Positions 16,093 to 24,379 of a stretch of 34,591 nucleotides of DNA are shown piece after piece. The DNA is taken from NCBI GenBank assembly GCA_025963635.1, contig JAOQAK010000087.1, positions 1 to 34,591 of the forward strand, written 5' to 3'. The translations under genes and the position numbers were made by a program. Source of the DNA: Ferruginibacter sp. Lineage in GTDB: Bacteria > Bacteroidota > Bacteroidia > Chitinophagales > Chitinophagaceae. Position 1 is the first letter of the stretch, and the number at the start of each line of letters is the position of its first letter. The notes beneath the pieces were generated by a model. The model did no database searches. It saw only the letters and a list, made by a program, of their open reading frames with translations, and had not been told where the DNA came from.

Positions 16093-16995
16093 TTAATGCA
16101 TATACACGGGCACTTCATTCTTAAAGGTGTTGAAACTATTCGCGGCACCCATTAAAGCGGCAGATTCTCCCAGGGTGCTTCTCACAATTTGAATGCCGGG
16201 CAAAATACCATTCATTTCATTCTTCAGCTTGTCTGAAAAATAATTAAAAGCCTTTGAAATATTACCCCCAATTACAACCATTTCTATTTGATCCTGGATA
16301 ACTACCGGCAAAAGGAAATCAGCCAGGTTTGCAGCAAATTCAGAAAATATGTTTATAACAAAGGGACAAGCATCTATCCTGCTCAACAATTCCTTCACAT
16401 CTGCAACCGGGCTTTTTGATAATTCATAGTAACGTTTCACGAACCAACGCGTGGAGAAATAATCTTCTGCAATTCCGTTCATAAATGGCCGGCACCACAG
16501 GTTGGCATCGGTGGTAACACCGCCATACAGGGCAGAACCAAAGCCGGTGCCTAAGGTAATTCCCAACACTTTGCTGCAGTTTTTTGCAACCCCGAAAGAT
16601 AACTCTCCCTTTAAAAAGCATAGGGCATCGTTTACAATCGTAATGTTTTCAAAAGGAATATCCAACCCACTTGCCAACCTTATTTTTACATTGACTCCAT
16701 ACAATTGATCGAACTTATCCTGCCCCTTTACGAGGCTTATCCCGGCTTCATAATCAAAAGGCCCGGGCATGGCAATTCCTACTTTTGAAACCATCATTTT
16801 ATTGGCATCAAAACAGTCCTTAATCGTACTGCACCAGCTGGAAAGAATCGCATCCTTGGTTCCACCGGCATTTACTTCCATTCTCCTCAGTGTATGCTGT
16901 AATATTATCCCGGTATTTAAATTAACGAGTGCTGCTGTTATATGCGAACCACCAATGTCCACACCACAAACTATTAAATCATTCATAGGTTTCAC
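16093..16995 (-). CDS. ROK-family sugar kinase, zinc motif missing
   Basis: A 300-residue cytoplasmic kinase of the ROK family, likely to phosphorylate a hexose freed by the locus enzymes. Seen: the phosphate-1 motif GVDIGGSHITAALV (11-24), GIAMPGPFDYEAG, the catalytic Asp in IVNDALCF (Asp123), and the phosphate-2 motif GITLGTGFGSAL (145-156). The usual ROK zinc cluster CxCGxxGCxE is not there; its place holds WCRPFMNGIAEDYFS, which keeps only the Glu. Zinc-free relatives are known, so activity need not be lost. Starts at 16995 (MKPMN) or 16986 (MNDL) are both possible. It follows GH67 after 283 bp and precedes the LacI gene. The substrate is unproven; mannose or glucose would fit. Confidence 0.88.
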   Translation of the reverse strand: MKPMNDLIVCGVDIGGSHITAALVNLNTGIILQHTLRRMEVNAGGTKDAILSSWCSTIKDCFDANKMMVSKVGIAMPGPFDYEAGISLVKGQDKFDQLYGVNVKIRLASGLDIPFENITIVNDALCFLKGELSFGVAKNCSKVLGITLGTGFGSALYGGVTTDANLWCRPFMNGIAEDYFSTRWFVKRYYELSKSPVADVKELLSRIDACPFVINIFSEFAANLADFLLPVVIQDQIEMVVIGGNISKAFNYFSDKLKNEMNGILPGIQIVRSTLGESAALMGAANSFNTFKNEVPVYMH

Positions 16996-17087
16996 CTTCT
17001 AAATAAATAAACATTATATACCATGTTGTTGACGTTACAAATAGATTGTTTACAGACATTTTTTTTCAATTAAACATCGTTGTGTCA

Positions 17088-17116
17088 CTCCCTTGTACAT
17101 TTACAGCAACGGGGAG
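17088..17116. other. Hairpin downstream of the GH67 gene
   Basis: CTCCC-TTG (17088-17095) pairs with CAA (17107-17109) and GGGAG (17112-17116), leaving CG as a bulge. An outer stem TTGTGT/ACACAA may extend it. There is no T-run on either side, so this is not a standard intrinsic terminator. It lies in the 283-bp gap between GH67 and the ROK gene, which otherwise shows no features, and might end or process the enzyme transcript. Confidence 0.35.
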
Positions 17117-17278
17117 CAACAACACAATCCTTTTGAAGCGGCACAATCTATTTAATACCATTCTCCTATTTCATTTAACCTCAAATATCCTGGTGCAGTT
17201 ATGTTAAGCATGAATTGATTCGTAATGGATGCATACTTTACCATTGAACTTTCACAATTCACTATTCACCACACTACG

Positions 17279-19426
17279 CTAATAGCCAGGGAATGGGATG
17301 CTTTTATAATAAGACAATAAATGGGCAGGCCGGGCACATCCGGCAGGTAATTTTTTGTGCGAAAAGCTTTGAAAATACAACACGCATCCGTCACGCCACC
17401 ATTCAGCTTCCCGGCCTTGCTGGGTCAATAAGTGTTTTACCTGTTGAAAACGGTTTTGATCGATCATTCCTTCAACCCGGTCCCAGGCAAGCTGCATTTC
17501 CTTTACCTCAGCCACACCTTTATAGTATTGCATTACCAATTCATTCCAGAAGGAATCTCCCGAAGGCATGATATGATCCCAGGGTACATGATGAAACCAT
17601 AGGAGTAAGTTAATGGGCACTGTTTTTATATTACCGAAAGAATCGCTTAATGGTTGATAGTACTGGGCAATAGCATTACTTCCTGTAGCAGTACGATCTA
17701 CGCCCAACCCTACAGAATCTGCATGGTGATAATCCCATGCATCCCAGTTTGGATCTTTATACCATGGGCCGGGTCCATAATGTGTTGCAAAATTCATGAT
17801 ATGATTAAGCCCCATGGGAGTCATATAGTCAACGGCTGTTTCCCTGGATCCAAGCATGAGCTTTTTTACCGGCCTCAAAAAATGCTGATCATTCGAAAAG
17901 GTCATACGCACCCAATTATCAGCTACTTCACTCTCATCGGCACCAGGGTTCCAGGCAAATTTCCCAAAGGCATACCAGTTGCTTTGGGCGAAGGGATGAC
18001 CTGTCCAGTTAACATCACTACCCATATTTGAAACGCCTGCAATACCCGATAAGGCATGTTCTTCCAATTCACCACTGATCACTTTCGCAATGGTGGACCC
18101 TTCACCTTTTGCATAAGTATCTTGTTGCAGGTACTCTTTAAATAAACTTCCGAGGTAAACGAGGTGAGTAGCAAACCCAAAATACTCCTGGGTTAGTTGA
18201 AATTCCATCACCAGGGGCGTTTTTGGCATGGCACCAAACAGGGGATGATAAGCTTCCCTGGGCTGAAAATCGATAGGGCCATATTTTGGCTGCAGCAACA
18301 CATTTTTATCGAATTTTCCATCCAATGGCTGAAATTCATTGTAAGCCTGCTTTGCCCTGTCTGAGCCCTTTTTATTCTCGTAAACAAATGCCCGCCACAT
18401 CAGCACACCACCATGCGGGGCGAGGGCCCGTGCAATGGTATTGGCACCATCTGCATGCGTACGCTTGTAGTCGCCCGGGCCGGGCTGGCCCTCTGAATTG
18501 GCCTTTACCAAAAAACCACCAAAATCAGGAATGTAATGATATACTTCCGTTGCCTTATTGGCCCACCATTTTATTACTTCCGCATCCAACGGATCGGCCG
18601 TTTTTAAACCGCCGATTTCCTTTGGCGCACTAAACCTTGCGGTGAGATATACTTTAACTCCATAAGGCCTGAGCGCATCCGCCAGAGCTGCCGTTTTGAT
18701 TAAATATTCTTTGGTAAGGCTCTTTGCGTTTGCATTTACATTATTCAGCACTGCGCCATTAATTCCTACAGAAGCATTGGCTCTTGCATAATCAATATAA
18801 CGCCGGTCAATAATGCCGGGCAATTGCTGCCAGTTCCAGATTGATCCGCCGGCGTATCCGCGTTCGATGGTACCATTCAGGTTATCCCAATGATTCAGTA
18901 CCCGAAGCTTTACCTGTGGTATTTCTTTGATTGCAATCGAAACAATTGACTGATGGGTTTGCATTAGTTCCAGCAATCTGAATACGCCGTATAGTACCCC
19001 AATGTCTTTGTTGGCAGCAATTACAGTTGCTGTATGATTGCCTGCCGAAACTGTTCTAATGAAAAATCCTTCCTCGCCCAGTGCCGCCAGTTCTTTAGCC
19101 AACGATAGTTTTGCTATAGCAGGCGAAGCAAGTGTTCCAATGATTAAAGAACCCGGGAAACCAGTGTTGCTGGTTTCCGTTATTTGCATTTGCAACATTT
19201 TTTGCAAAGCCATTTTCAGCTCATCTTTTGCCACCTTAATGGTCGGCGATTGCTGCCCCACTACCAATTGAGCCAGTAACGACCGGTATTGTGTTCTTAA
19301 CGTAACATCATTGATCTTTTCATAGCGAAGCCAAAGGTCATAACCGTTTTCCCCGCGCACTATACATAGAAAAACCAAACAAAATCCCATCAATAATATT
19401 CTCTTTCCCATACACTCTTTCTTCAA
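17279..19426 (-). CDS. GH67 alpha-glucuronidase
   Basis: This 715-residue enzyme should remove alpha-linked (4-O-methyl-)glucuronic acid from the non-reducing end of oligosaccharides. A hydrophobic signal segment (about 9-24) predicts export to the periplasm. Residues 25-150 match the N-terminal GH67 domain and the TIM barrel follows. Catalytic residues are all present: the acid Glu312 in KANSEGQPGPGDY, Asp386 in GPIDFQPRE and Glu414 in FQLTQEYFG. The C-terminal helical domain contains GLNHIMNFATHYGPGPWY and the WNELVMQYYKGV stretch. Its start directly abuts the GH97 stop, so the two are translated from one mRNA. GH67 enzymes are known from xylan breakdown, but no xylanase or xylosidase is nearby; here the target may be a glucuronate-decorated mannan. 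Confidence 0.95.
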   Translation of the reverse strand: MKKECMGKRILLMGFCLVFLCIVRGENGYDLWLRYEKINDVTLRTQYRSLLAQLVVGQQSPTIKVAKDELKMALQKMLQMQITETSNTGFPGSLIIGTLASPAIAKLSLAKELAALGEEGFFIRTVSAGNHTATVIAANKDIGVLYGVFRLLELMQTHQSIVSIAIKEIPQVKLRVLNHWDNLNGTIERGYAGGSIWNWQQLPGIIDRRYIDYARANASVGINGAVLNNVNANAKSLTKEYLIKTAALADALRPYGVKVYLTARFSAPKEIGGLKTADPLDAEVIKWWANKATEVYHYIPDFGGFLVKANSEGQPGPGDYKRTHADGANTIARALAPHGGVLMWRAFVYENKKGSDRAKQAYNEFQPLDGKFDKNVLLQPKYGPIDFQPREAYHPLFGAMPKTPLVMEFQLTQEYFGFATHLVYLGSLFKEYLQQDTYAKGEGSTIAKVISGELEEHALSGIAGVSNMGSDVNWTGHPFAQSNWYAFGKFAWNPGADESEVADNWVRMTFSNDQHFLRPVKKLMLGSRETAVDYMTPMGLNHIMNFATHYGPGPWYKDPNWDAWDYHHADSVGLGVDRTATGSNAIAQYYQPLSDSFGNIKTVPINLLLWFHHVPWDHIMPSGDSFWNELVMQYYKGVAEVKEMQLAWDRVEGMIDQNRFQQVKHLLTQQGREAEWWRDGCVLYFQSFSHKKLPAGCARPAHLLSYYKSIPFPGY

Positions 19427-21370
19427 TTATAATTTTGCAATCCTTGCGACATAGCCACCGCCCGTTGTCATTTTAATTGTGATGGAGGAAGCTTTATCTA
19501 CATTGATCGTTTCCATTTTAAAATCCTTTGCATTTCTATCTGCATTGATGCCATCTTTCCATACCTGCATTTTATATTTCCCTTCTCCTAAAAAATCAAG
19601 TTTGATAACCAGGTCACGGGCAGTCCAGTTGGTCATTGCGCCAATATACCAGTCATCATTTTTTGCCTGTCTTGTAATAGCTACGTATTGGCCCACTTTA
19701 CCCTCCAGCGGAATAGAATTTTTCCACTCTGTTGGCACAGCGCTTAAGAACTCCATACATTCAGGTTCCCTGTAATAATGCGTGGGTATGTCGCACAGCA
19801 TTTGCAGCGGACTTTCAAATACTACATACATGGCCAGCTGGTTGCAGCGGGTACCCAATGTCATCGGTTCGCCACCCACTCCGGCAAAAGCATTCTTTTG
19901 AACATTCAACATGCCGCCCGGTGTAAAATCCATGGGTCCGGCTGCATTACGGGTAAATGGCAATGTAGTTGTATGACCGGGTGTAATGGATCCTGCAAAT
20001 TTGCTGATCTCGTTTCCTAATACACCTTCTGAACTTAATACATTCGGGTAAGTGCGTATCCAACCGGTAGGCTTATACGCTCCATGAAAATCGACCAGCA
20101 TTTTCCTCGCTGCAGCGGCTTTGGAAACTTTTTCATAGTAGTTCACCATGTCCTGATCATCGCGCTGCATAAAGTCGACTTTGATTCCCTTGATCCCCCA
20201 TTTTTCAAACTGATTTAATGCCAGGTCCAGTTGTTTGTCCAATACCAGCCAGCTTGTCCAGAGTAAAAGATCCACATTTTTAGAGCGGGCGTAGTTGGCA
20301 AGTTCCTCTACGTTGATGCCGGGGGATTGTTTCATCAGGTCACGGGTATCGCACCAGCCTTCATCCAGCAACACATATTCAATCTTGTATTTAGAAGCAA
20401 AATCGATGTAATATTTATAAGTATCATTGTTGATGCCTGCCCTGAAATCAACATTGTACACGTTGTTATAATGCCACCAATCCCATTGCACCTTACCGGG
20501 TTTTACCCAGCTAAAATCGCCAGTAGCCGGCTTTGCCAACTGGTACACCAACTGGTTGCTCAGTATATCTTTGTCTTGCCGGGCGATCATTAAAATTCTC
20601 CATGGAAATGACTGCGGACCGTTTATACTTGCGATGTAATCTTCTCTTGCCATTACTTTTTCATCCCGGTCGCTGGTGATCTTTTTTTCTTTCGGATAAT
20701 TTGGGAAGACTGCTTTTACCTGCCCGCCTGTTTTACCACGCAACCACATGCCGGCATAATTGAAGAGGCCCGATTCCGTCAATAAAACTTTGGTGCCATG
20801 TATATCAAATAAAGCAGGCAGACTTGCCAGTTTGTTATCGATGCTATCGAGCCGGTAGTTTTTATATTCTCTTTCATTATGCGAAAAGAAATTATCTTCC
20901 TGGGGATACCATGCCCTGCCATTGCTATCAAAACCAAATACAGCGTCTTCATTTAACACACGGTAAGCTGTTTTACTTCCGGTGATCCAGTGCCATGCTA
21001 TGCCGTTATCATACACCCGCCATTCCATGGAAAGGCCATTCGCAAAATCAATGTGCAACTGGTTAAATTCGTCCCTTACTGTTGCTGTTTTTTGTGCAAC
21101 CTGTTCTGTAAGCAACTGGCTGGTGTAAGAGGTTTTAGCTTTGGATACTTTCCATCCATCGCTTTTTTCAGCATCCGTTTTAAACCCAACGTAAGAATTA
21201 CTGATCAACTCTTTATTATCTAGCAGCACGGTGTAGCCGATCTCCTTATCAATGGCGATGTTCAGGGCAATTGTTTTGTCGGGCGAAACAAGGGTATATT
21301 TCTTTTGAGCTGTTAAGCCTGTAACCACTACCATTGCGATAAATAGTAACAAATTTTTTTTATAGATCAT
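19427..21370 (-). CDS. GH97 glycoside hydrolase, retaining (alpha-galactosidase-like) type
   Basis: A 647-residue secreted enzyme with a signal peptide (residues 1-21, VVVTGLTAQ). The N-terminal super-beta-sandwich (about 22-290) carries the family's SPDKTIALNI opening and RAWYPQEDNFFSHNE; the barrel follows with EYVLLDEGWCD, IKGIKVDFMQRDDQ and NVLSSEGVLGNE. GH97 contains inverting alpha-glucosidases such as SusB and retaining alpha-galactosidases. The Asp in IKVDF (Asp399) and Glu454 sit 55 residues apart, as do the nucleophile and acid/base that I recall for a retaining alpha-galactosidase of Bacteroides thetaiotaomicron. I infer a retaining enzyme acting on alpha-galactose or a similar side sugar. 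It follows GH125 by 41 bp. Confidence 0.92.
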   Translation of the reverse strand: MIYKKNLLLFIAMVVVTGLTAQKKYTLVSPDKTIALNIAIDKEIGYTVLLDNKELISNSYVGFKTDAEKSDGWKVSKAKTSYTSQLLTEQVAQKTATVRDEFNQLHIDFANGLSMEWRVYDNGIAWHWITGSKTAYRVLNEDAVFGFDSNGRAWYPQEDNFFSHNEREYKNYRLDSIDNKLASLPALFDIHGTKVLLTESGLFNYAGMWLRGKTGGQVKAVFPNYPKEKKITSDRDEKVMAREDYIASINGPQSFPWRILMIARQDKDILSNQLVYQLAKPATGDFSWVKPGKVQWDWWHYNNVYNVDFRAGINNDTYKYYIDFASKYKIEYVLLDEGWCDTRDLMKQSPGINVEELANYARSKNVDLLLWTSWLVLDKQLDLALNQFEKWGIKGIKVDFMQRDDQDMVNYYEKVSKAAAARKMLVDFHGAYKPTGWIRTYPNVLSSEGVLGNEISKFAGSITPGHTTTLPFTRNAAGPMDFTPGGMLNVQKNAFAGVGGEPMTLGTRCNQLAMYVVFESPLQMLCDIPTHYYREPECMEFLSAVPTEWKNSIPLEGKVGQYVAITRQAKNDDWYIGAMTNWTARDLVIKLDFLGEGKYKMQVWKDGINADRNAKDFKMETINVDKASSITIKMTTGGGYVARIAKL

Positions 21371-21411
21371 GGATTCGATTTAAGATATTTTTTCGAAATA
21401 AAATGAATGGA

Positions 21412-22836
21412 TCAGGAAAGCAGGTAAGGCCTTTCGTTGAAGGTTTTCCATAATAATTCGCCATACAATGTATTGGCCCAGGCAAACCATTTACGGGTAA
21501 ACTTTGCTGCATCATCTTTGTGAAACGATTCGTGCATAAACCCCGTTCCTCCATGTGATTTTTGCAGGGTTGCGATGCAATGTTTAATTTCCCAATCGTT
21601 ATTGCTGGTGAGCCCCATCATGATGATGCTCATGGGCCAAATCATGTCTTTGCCGATATGCGGGCCGCCAATACCTTCGGCCACTTTTCCTTTAAAGTAA
21701 AATGGATTGTCACCGGATAAAACAAACCTGCGGGTATTAACATAGATTGGGTCTGTATTTTTAACAGCGCCAAGGTAAGGCATTGATAACAGGCTGGGCA
21801 CATTGGCATCATCCATCAGGTTGTAGCTGCCCATCCCGTTTACTTCAAATGCATAGATCTTACCAAATCGCTTATGTGTTACCACGGCATGTTCCTGCAA
21901 TGCTTTCTGCACCTCGGCAGCAAGTGCAAGCAATTCAGCTGCAGTTTTATTATCTTTTGATATTTTCGTCACCATTTCTGCTGCCTGTTTCAGACTTACC
22001 ACGGCGAAAAAATTAGAAGGAATGAGAAAAGAAAATACCGTAGCATCATCACTGGGCCTGAATGAAGAACAAATCAATCCAACGGGTTTTACAGGATACC
22101 CAAAACCATTCATCGGAACACCATCGGTGGCCCATGCAGTTTTCCTTTGAAAAGAATAAGGCCCATCGTTTTCTTTCCGCTGCTGCTGCTTAAATGTTTT
22201 GAGCATAAGTTTTATTGCCTGCAGCCAATGGTTGTCAAAGGGCTTTTGGTCGCCTGTAACTTTCCAGTAATGATACGCCAGCCTGATGGGATAACACAAT
22301 GAATCGATCTCCCATTTGCGTTCGTGTAAACCGGGTTTCATTTGGGTTAGATCATTTTTCCATTCACCTACTTTTGTGTCATCCGGGTAAAACGCGTTGG
22401 CATATGGATCTTTCAAAACGCAACTGGCCTGTCGATTGATAATGCCTGCCACCACCTGTTGTAGTGGTGCATCATCGTTTAAGAATTGCAGGTAAGGCCA
22501 AACCTGCGCACTGCTGTCACGCAGCCACATGGCATCAATATCACCGGTGATCACATAAGTATCCGGTTTGCCATCCTTTATAGTATGAAAAACCGTGGTA
22601 TCCAGCGTGTTGGGAAAACAGTTGTTGAACAGCCAGGAGAGTTCTTTACTTTTAACACTTGCATTAAATTTTGTGATCGCATTCTCAACGGCTGCACTAC
22701 TGAAATTTCTTAAAGCGGCGGCAGTGCGGACAGTTGGTAAATCAGCCGGCTGTGCAAGCAAAGCCGATTTGTTTAACAACATGCCAGCGGCCAATACTCC
22801 TGAATGCTGTATAAAGGATCTTCTTTTCATAATCAA
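21412..22836 (-). CDS. GH125 exo-alpha-1,6-mannosidase
   Basis: A 474-residue enzyme of the (alpha/alpha)6-barrel family GH125, which removes alpha-1,6-linked mannose from non-reducing ends. The N-terminus (KRRSFIQHSG, then a hydrophobic run to LLAQP) looks like a Tat-type signal. Family motifs are GDIDAMWLRDSSAQVWPYL (98-116), ERKWEIDSLCYPIRLAY with the likely acid Asp178, GIGGPHIGKDMIWPMSI, and GGTGFMHESFHKDD with the likely base Glu436. Either the ATG at 22836 or the one six bases on may be used. Its place beside GH76 fits a role in finishing alpha-1,6-mannan fragments in the periplasm. A 289-bp spacer separates it from GH105 upstream. Confidence 0.94.
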   Translation of the reverse strand: MIMKRRSFIQHSGVLAAGMLLNKSALLAQPADLPTVRTAAALRNFSSAAVENAITKFNASVKSKELSWLFNNCFPNTLDTTVFHTIKDGKPDTYVITGDIDAMWLRDSSAQVWPYLQFLNDDAPLQQVVAGIINRQASCVLKDPYANAFYPDDTKVGEWKNDLTQMKPGLHERKWEIDSLCYPIRLAYHYWKVTGDQKPFDNHWLQAIKLMLKTFKQQQRKENDGPYSFQRKTAWATDGVPMNGFGYPVKPVGLICSSFRPSDDATVFSFLIPSNFFAVVSLKQAAEMVTKISKDNKTAAELLALAAEVQKALQEHAVVTHKRFGKIYAFEVNGMGSYNLMDDANVPSLLSMPYLGAVKNTDPIYVNTRRFVLSGDNPFYFKGKVAEGIGGPHIGKDMIWPMSIIMMGLTSNNDWEIKHCIATLQKSHGGTGFMHESFHKDDAAKFTRKWFAWANTLYGELLWKTFNERPYLLS

Positions 22837-22995
22837 TGCTTTTTATAGAATTAATATTTTATTCTACGCGTCATGTTTCGAATTTGAAACAGCAACTGAA
22901 CGAGGCGTTTATTTAGGTCGGTATTGATGAAGTCGGTATCCAAAAAATGCGAAGCTTATTTTTTGAAGAAGCAAAGCAGCAATATTGCAAAGCTA

Positions 22996-23024
22996 CTCCC
23001 TGCCATTTGAAGATGACAGGGGAG
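22996..23024. other. Hairpin in the GH105-GH125 spacer
   Basis: CTCCCTG (22996-23002) pairs with CAGGGGAG (23017-23024, one extra G), and CAT/ATG continues the stem beyond one mismatch, leaving a 6-nt loop. AAAGCTAC is repeated directly on both sides. The stem core resembles the one at 17088-17116 in the same locus. No T-run follows, so a terminator is doubtful; mRNA processing or stability is possible. Nothing else was found in this 289-bp spacer. Confidence 0.4.
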
Positions 23025-23125
23025 GCGAAAGCTACCATTGAAAAGCAATACCTGATGCAGAAAGCATCTGCGAAAAATTATTATGGTACTTTCCTTTTGC
23101 AACTCATGAGCTGAACTAAATCCTT

Positions 23126-24256
23126 TTATTTTAATAATGCAAACGCACACCACAAAACCGGTGCCTGCCCATGCATATCGCCCGTTATTCTCCTCCTGTC
23201 TAAATAATATTGCCTGTCATTTTTTTTATTGGTTCCCTCACACACTTCCCTTACATCACCATTGGCATCAATATAGGTGATTAATGCAAGCCACCCCTTA
23301 CGGGCAACCGGCGCATACTCTTTCGCGTTGAGCCAGCCATTTTTTACTCCTGTTATCATGGCATAGGTAAACATCCCGGTACAGGAGGTCTCAGGCCATG
23401 AGTTGCTGTCGTCCACCAATTGGCGCCACATGCCATCGGCGCCCTGGAAGTTTTTCAAACTTTTCATCATGGTTTGATAGCCTTTTAATATGCGGGGCCT
23501 GTCGGGATTATCTTTTGGTAAAGACCTTAGCAGTTCCGTCATTCCGGCCGCCATCCAGCCATTACCGCGTCCCCAAAAAAATGGTATATCCGGTGCATGA
23601 TAGAACAAGCCATTTGGCTGCTGAATGGCATCTAAATACAAAACCATTTCTTTTGCTGCCCTGTCAATATATTTCTTATCACCTGTTGCCCTATATGCCT
23701 GTGCCTGCACCGCCGTGATCATAAACATATCGTCGATCCACATACGTGTTTGCCAGCTAAACCCGGAGTCGTGCAGGCGTTGCTGTTCTTTATTGGCGTT
23801 TGCCGGAAGCTCCCATTGTTTGTCCGCAAAAGGCAATGCTAAACCGAGGTAATCTTGCTTGCGGGTTTGGCGGTACATTTCAAAGGGAATTGCGCCAAAT
23901 ACATTATTATCAACATGATTGGGCCGGGGAATGATTTTCTTCTCTATGGTGGCAAGCTTTACCAATCGCTTTTCCAATAAGGATATACTCCCGTTATCCT
24001 TATTTTCTTCAGAAAAAAGCAAAGCCCCATACCATGTACAAACTTCTGAATACGTTAAAGAGCCGGGTGGATTCGGAGAGCCAAAATTTGTATGCGGTGT
24101 TTCTATAAAGTGCCTGGTCAATTTAGCACCCACTTCTTTGGGCGAATTACCCGATGGCCACTTTTTCAGCAGCCGCTTTTGCGCTATACCCGGGTTCAGT
24201 TGGAACAGGCCGATAAACAATACAATGCAAAGCTTTAATTTCATTTTTGATAACAT
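23126..24256 (-). CDS. GH105 unsaturated uronyl hydrolase
   Basis: A 376-residue (alpha/alpha)6-barrel enzyme of family GH105, whose members hydrolyse the unsaturated uronic acid that lyases leave at the non-reducing end of oligosaccharides (rhamnogalacturonyl or glucuronyl types). A signal peptide ends at GIAQ (about residue 26). Key motifs are RMWIDDMFMI, with the catalytic Asp at 175 or 176, and PFFWGRGNGWMAAGMTELL (225-243), followed by DGMWRQLVDD and SCTGMFTYAM. The start may be at 24256 or at 24244 (MKLK). No polysaccharide lyase is in the window, so its substrate must come from a lyase elsewhere or from outside the cell. With GH67 it points to uronic acid in the target glycan. Confidence 0.93.
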   Translation of the reverse strand: MLSKMKLKLCIVLFIGLFQLNPGIAQKRLLKKWPSGNSPKEVGAKLTRHFIETPHTNFGSPNPPGSLTYSEVCTWYGALLFSEENKDNGSISLLEKRLVKLATIEKKIIPRPNHVDNNVFGAIPFEMYRQTRKQDYLGLALPFADKQWELPANANKEQQRLHDSGFSWQTRMWIDDMFMITAVQAQAYRATGDKKYIDRAAKEMVLYLDAIQQPNGLFYHAPDIPFFWGRGNGWMAAGMTELLRSLPKDNPDRPRILKGYQTMMKSLKNFQGADGMWRQLVDDSNSWPETSCTGMFTYAMITGVKNGWLNAKEYAPVARKGWLALITYIDANGDVREVCEGTNKKNDRQYYLDRRRITGDMHGQAPVLWCAFALLK

Positions 24257-24307
24257 TGCGTGTGCTTAATTGCTTTAACAAAAGTGTGAATAAAGTAGGT
24301 GGGACTG

Positions 24308-24355
24308 GTACCCTGTTAGCCGGATGACTGAACGTTTCTATTCAGCTATGGGTAC
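24308..24355 (-). other. Nested stem-loop between GH76 and GH105
   Basis: The outer arms GTACCC (24308-24313) and GGGTAC (24350-24355) enclose an inner stem CTGAA (24328-24332) / TTCAG (24341-24345). It follows the GH76 stop by 25 bp in the 123-bp gap. There is no T-run after it on the - strand, so it looks more like a processing or stabilising structure than a terminator. Confidence 0.4.
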
Positions 24356-24379
24356 GGAAAAACACCGGGCAGAATTAGT

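Noticed and set aside
22988..22995. TAGCTTTG on the - strand, matching the Bacteroidota -7 box
   Set aside because: No TTTG or TTG about 19-21 bp upstream; the bases there belong to a hairpin.
22956..23153. 65-residue open frame on the - strand between GH105 and GH125
   Set aside because: It begins inside the GH105 3' end in another frame and runs through a hairpin; no family resemblance.
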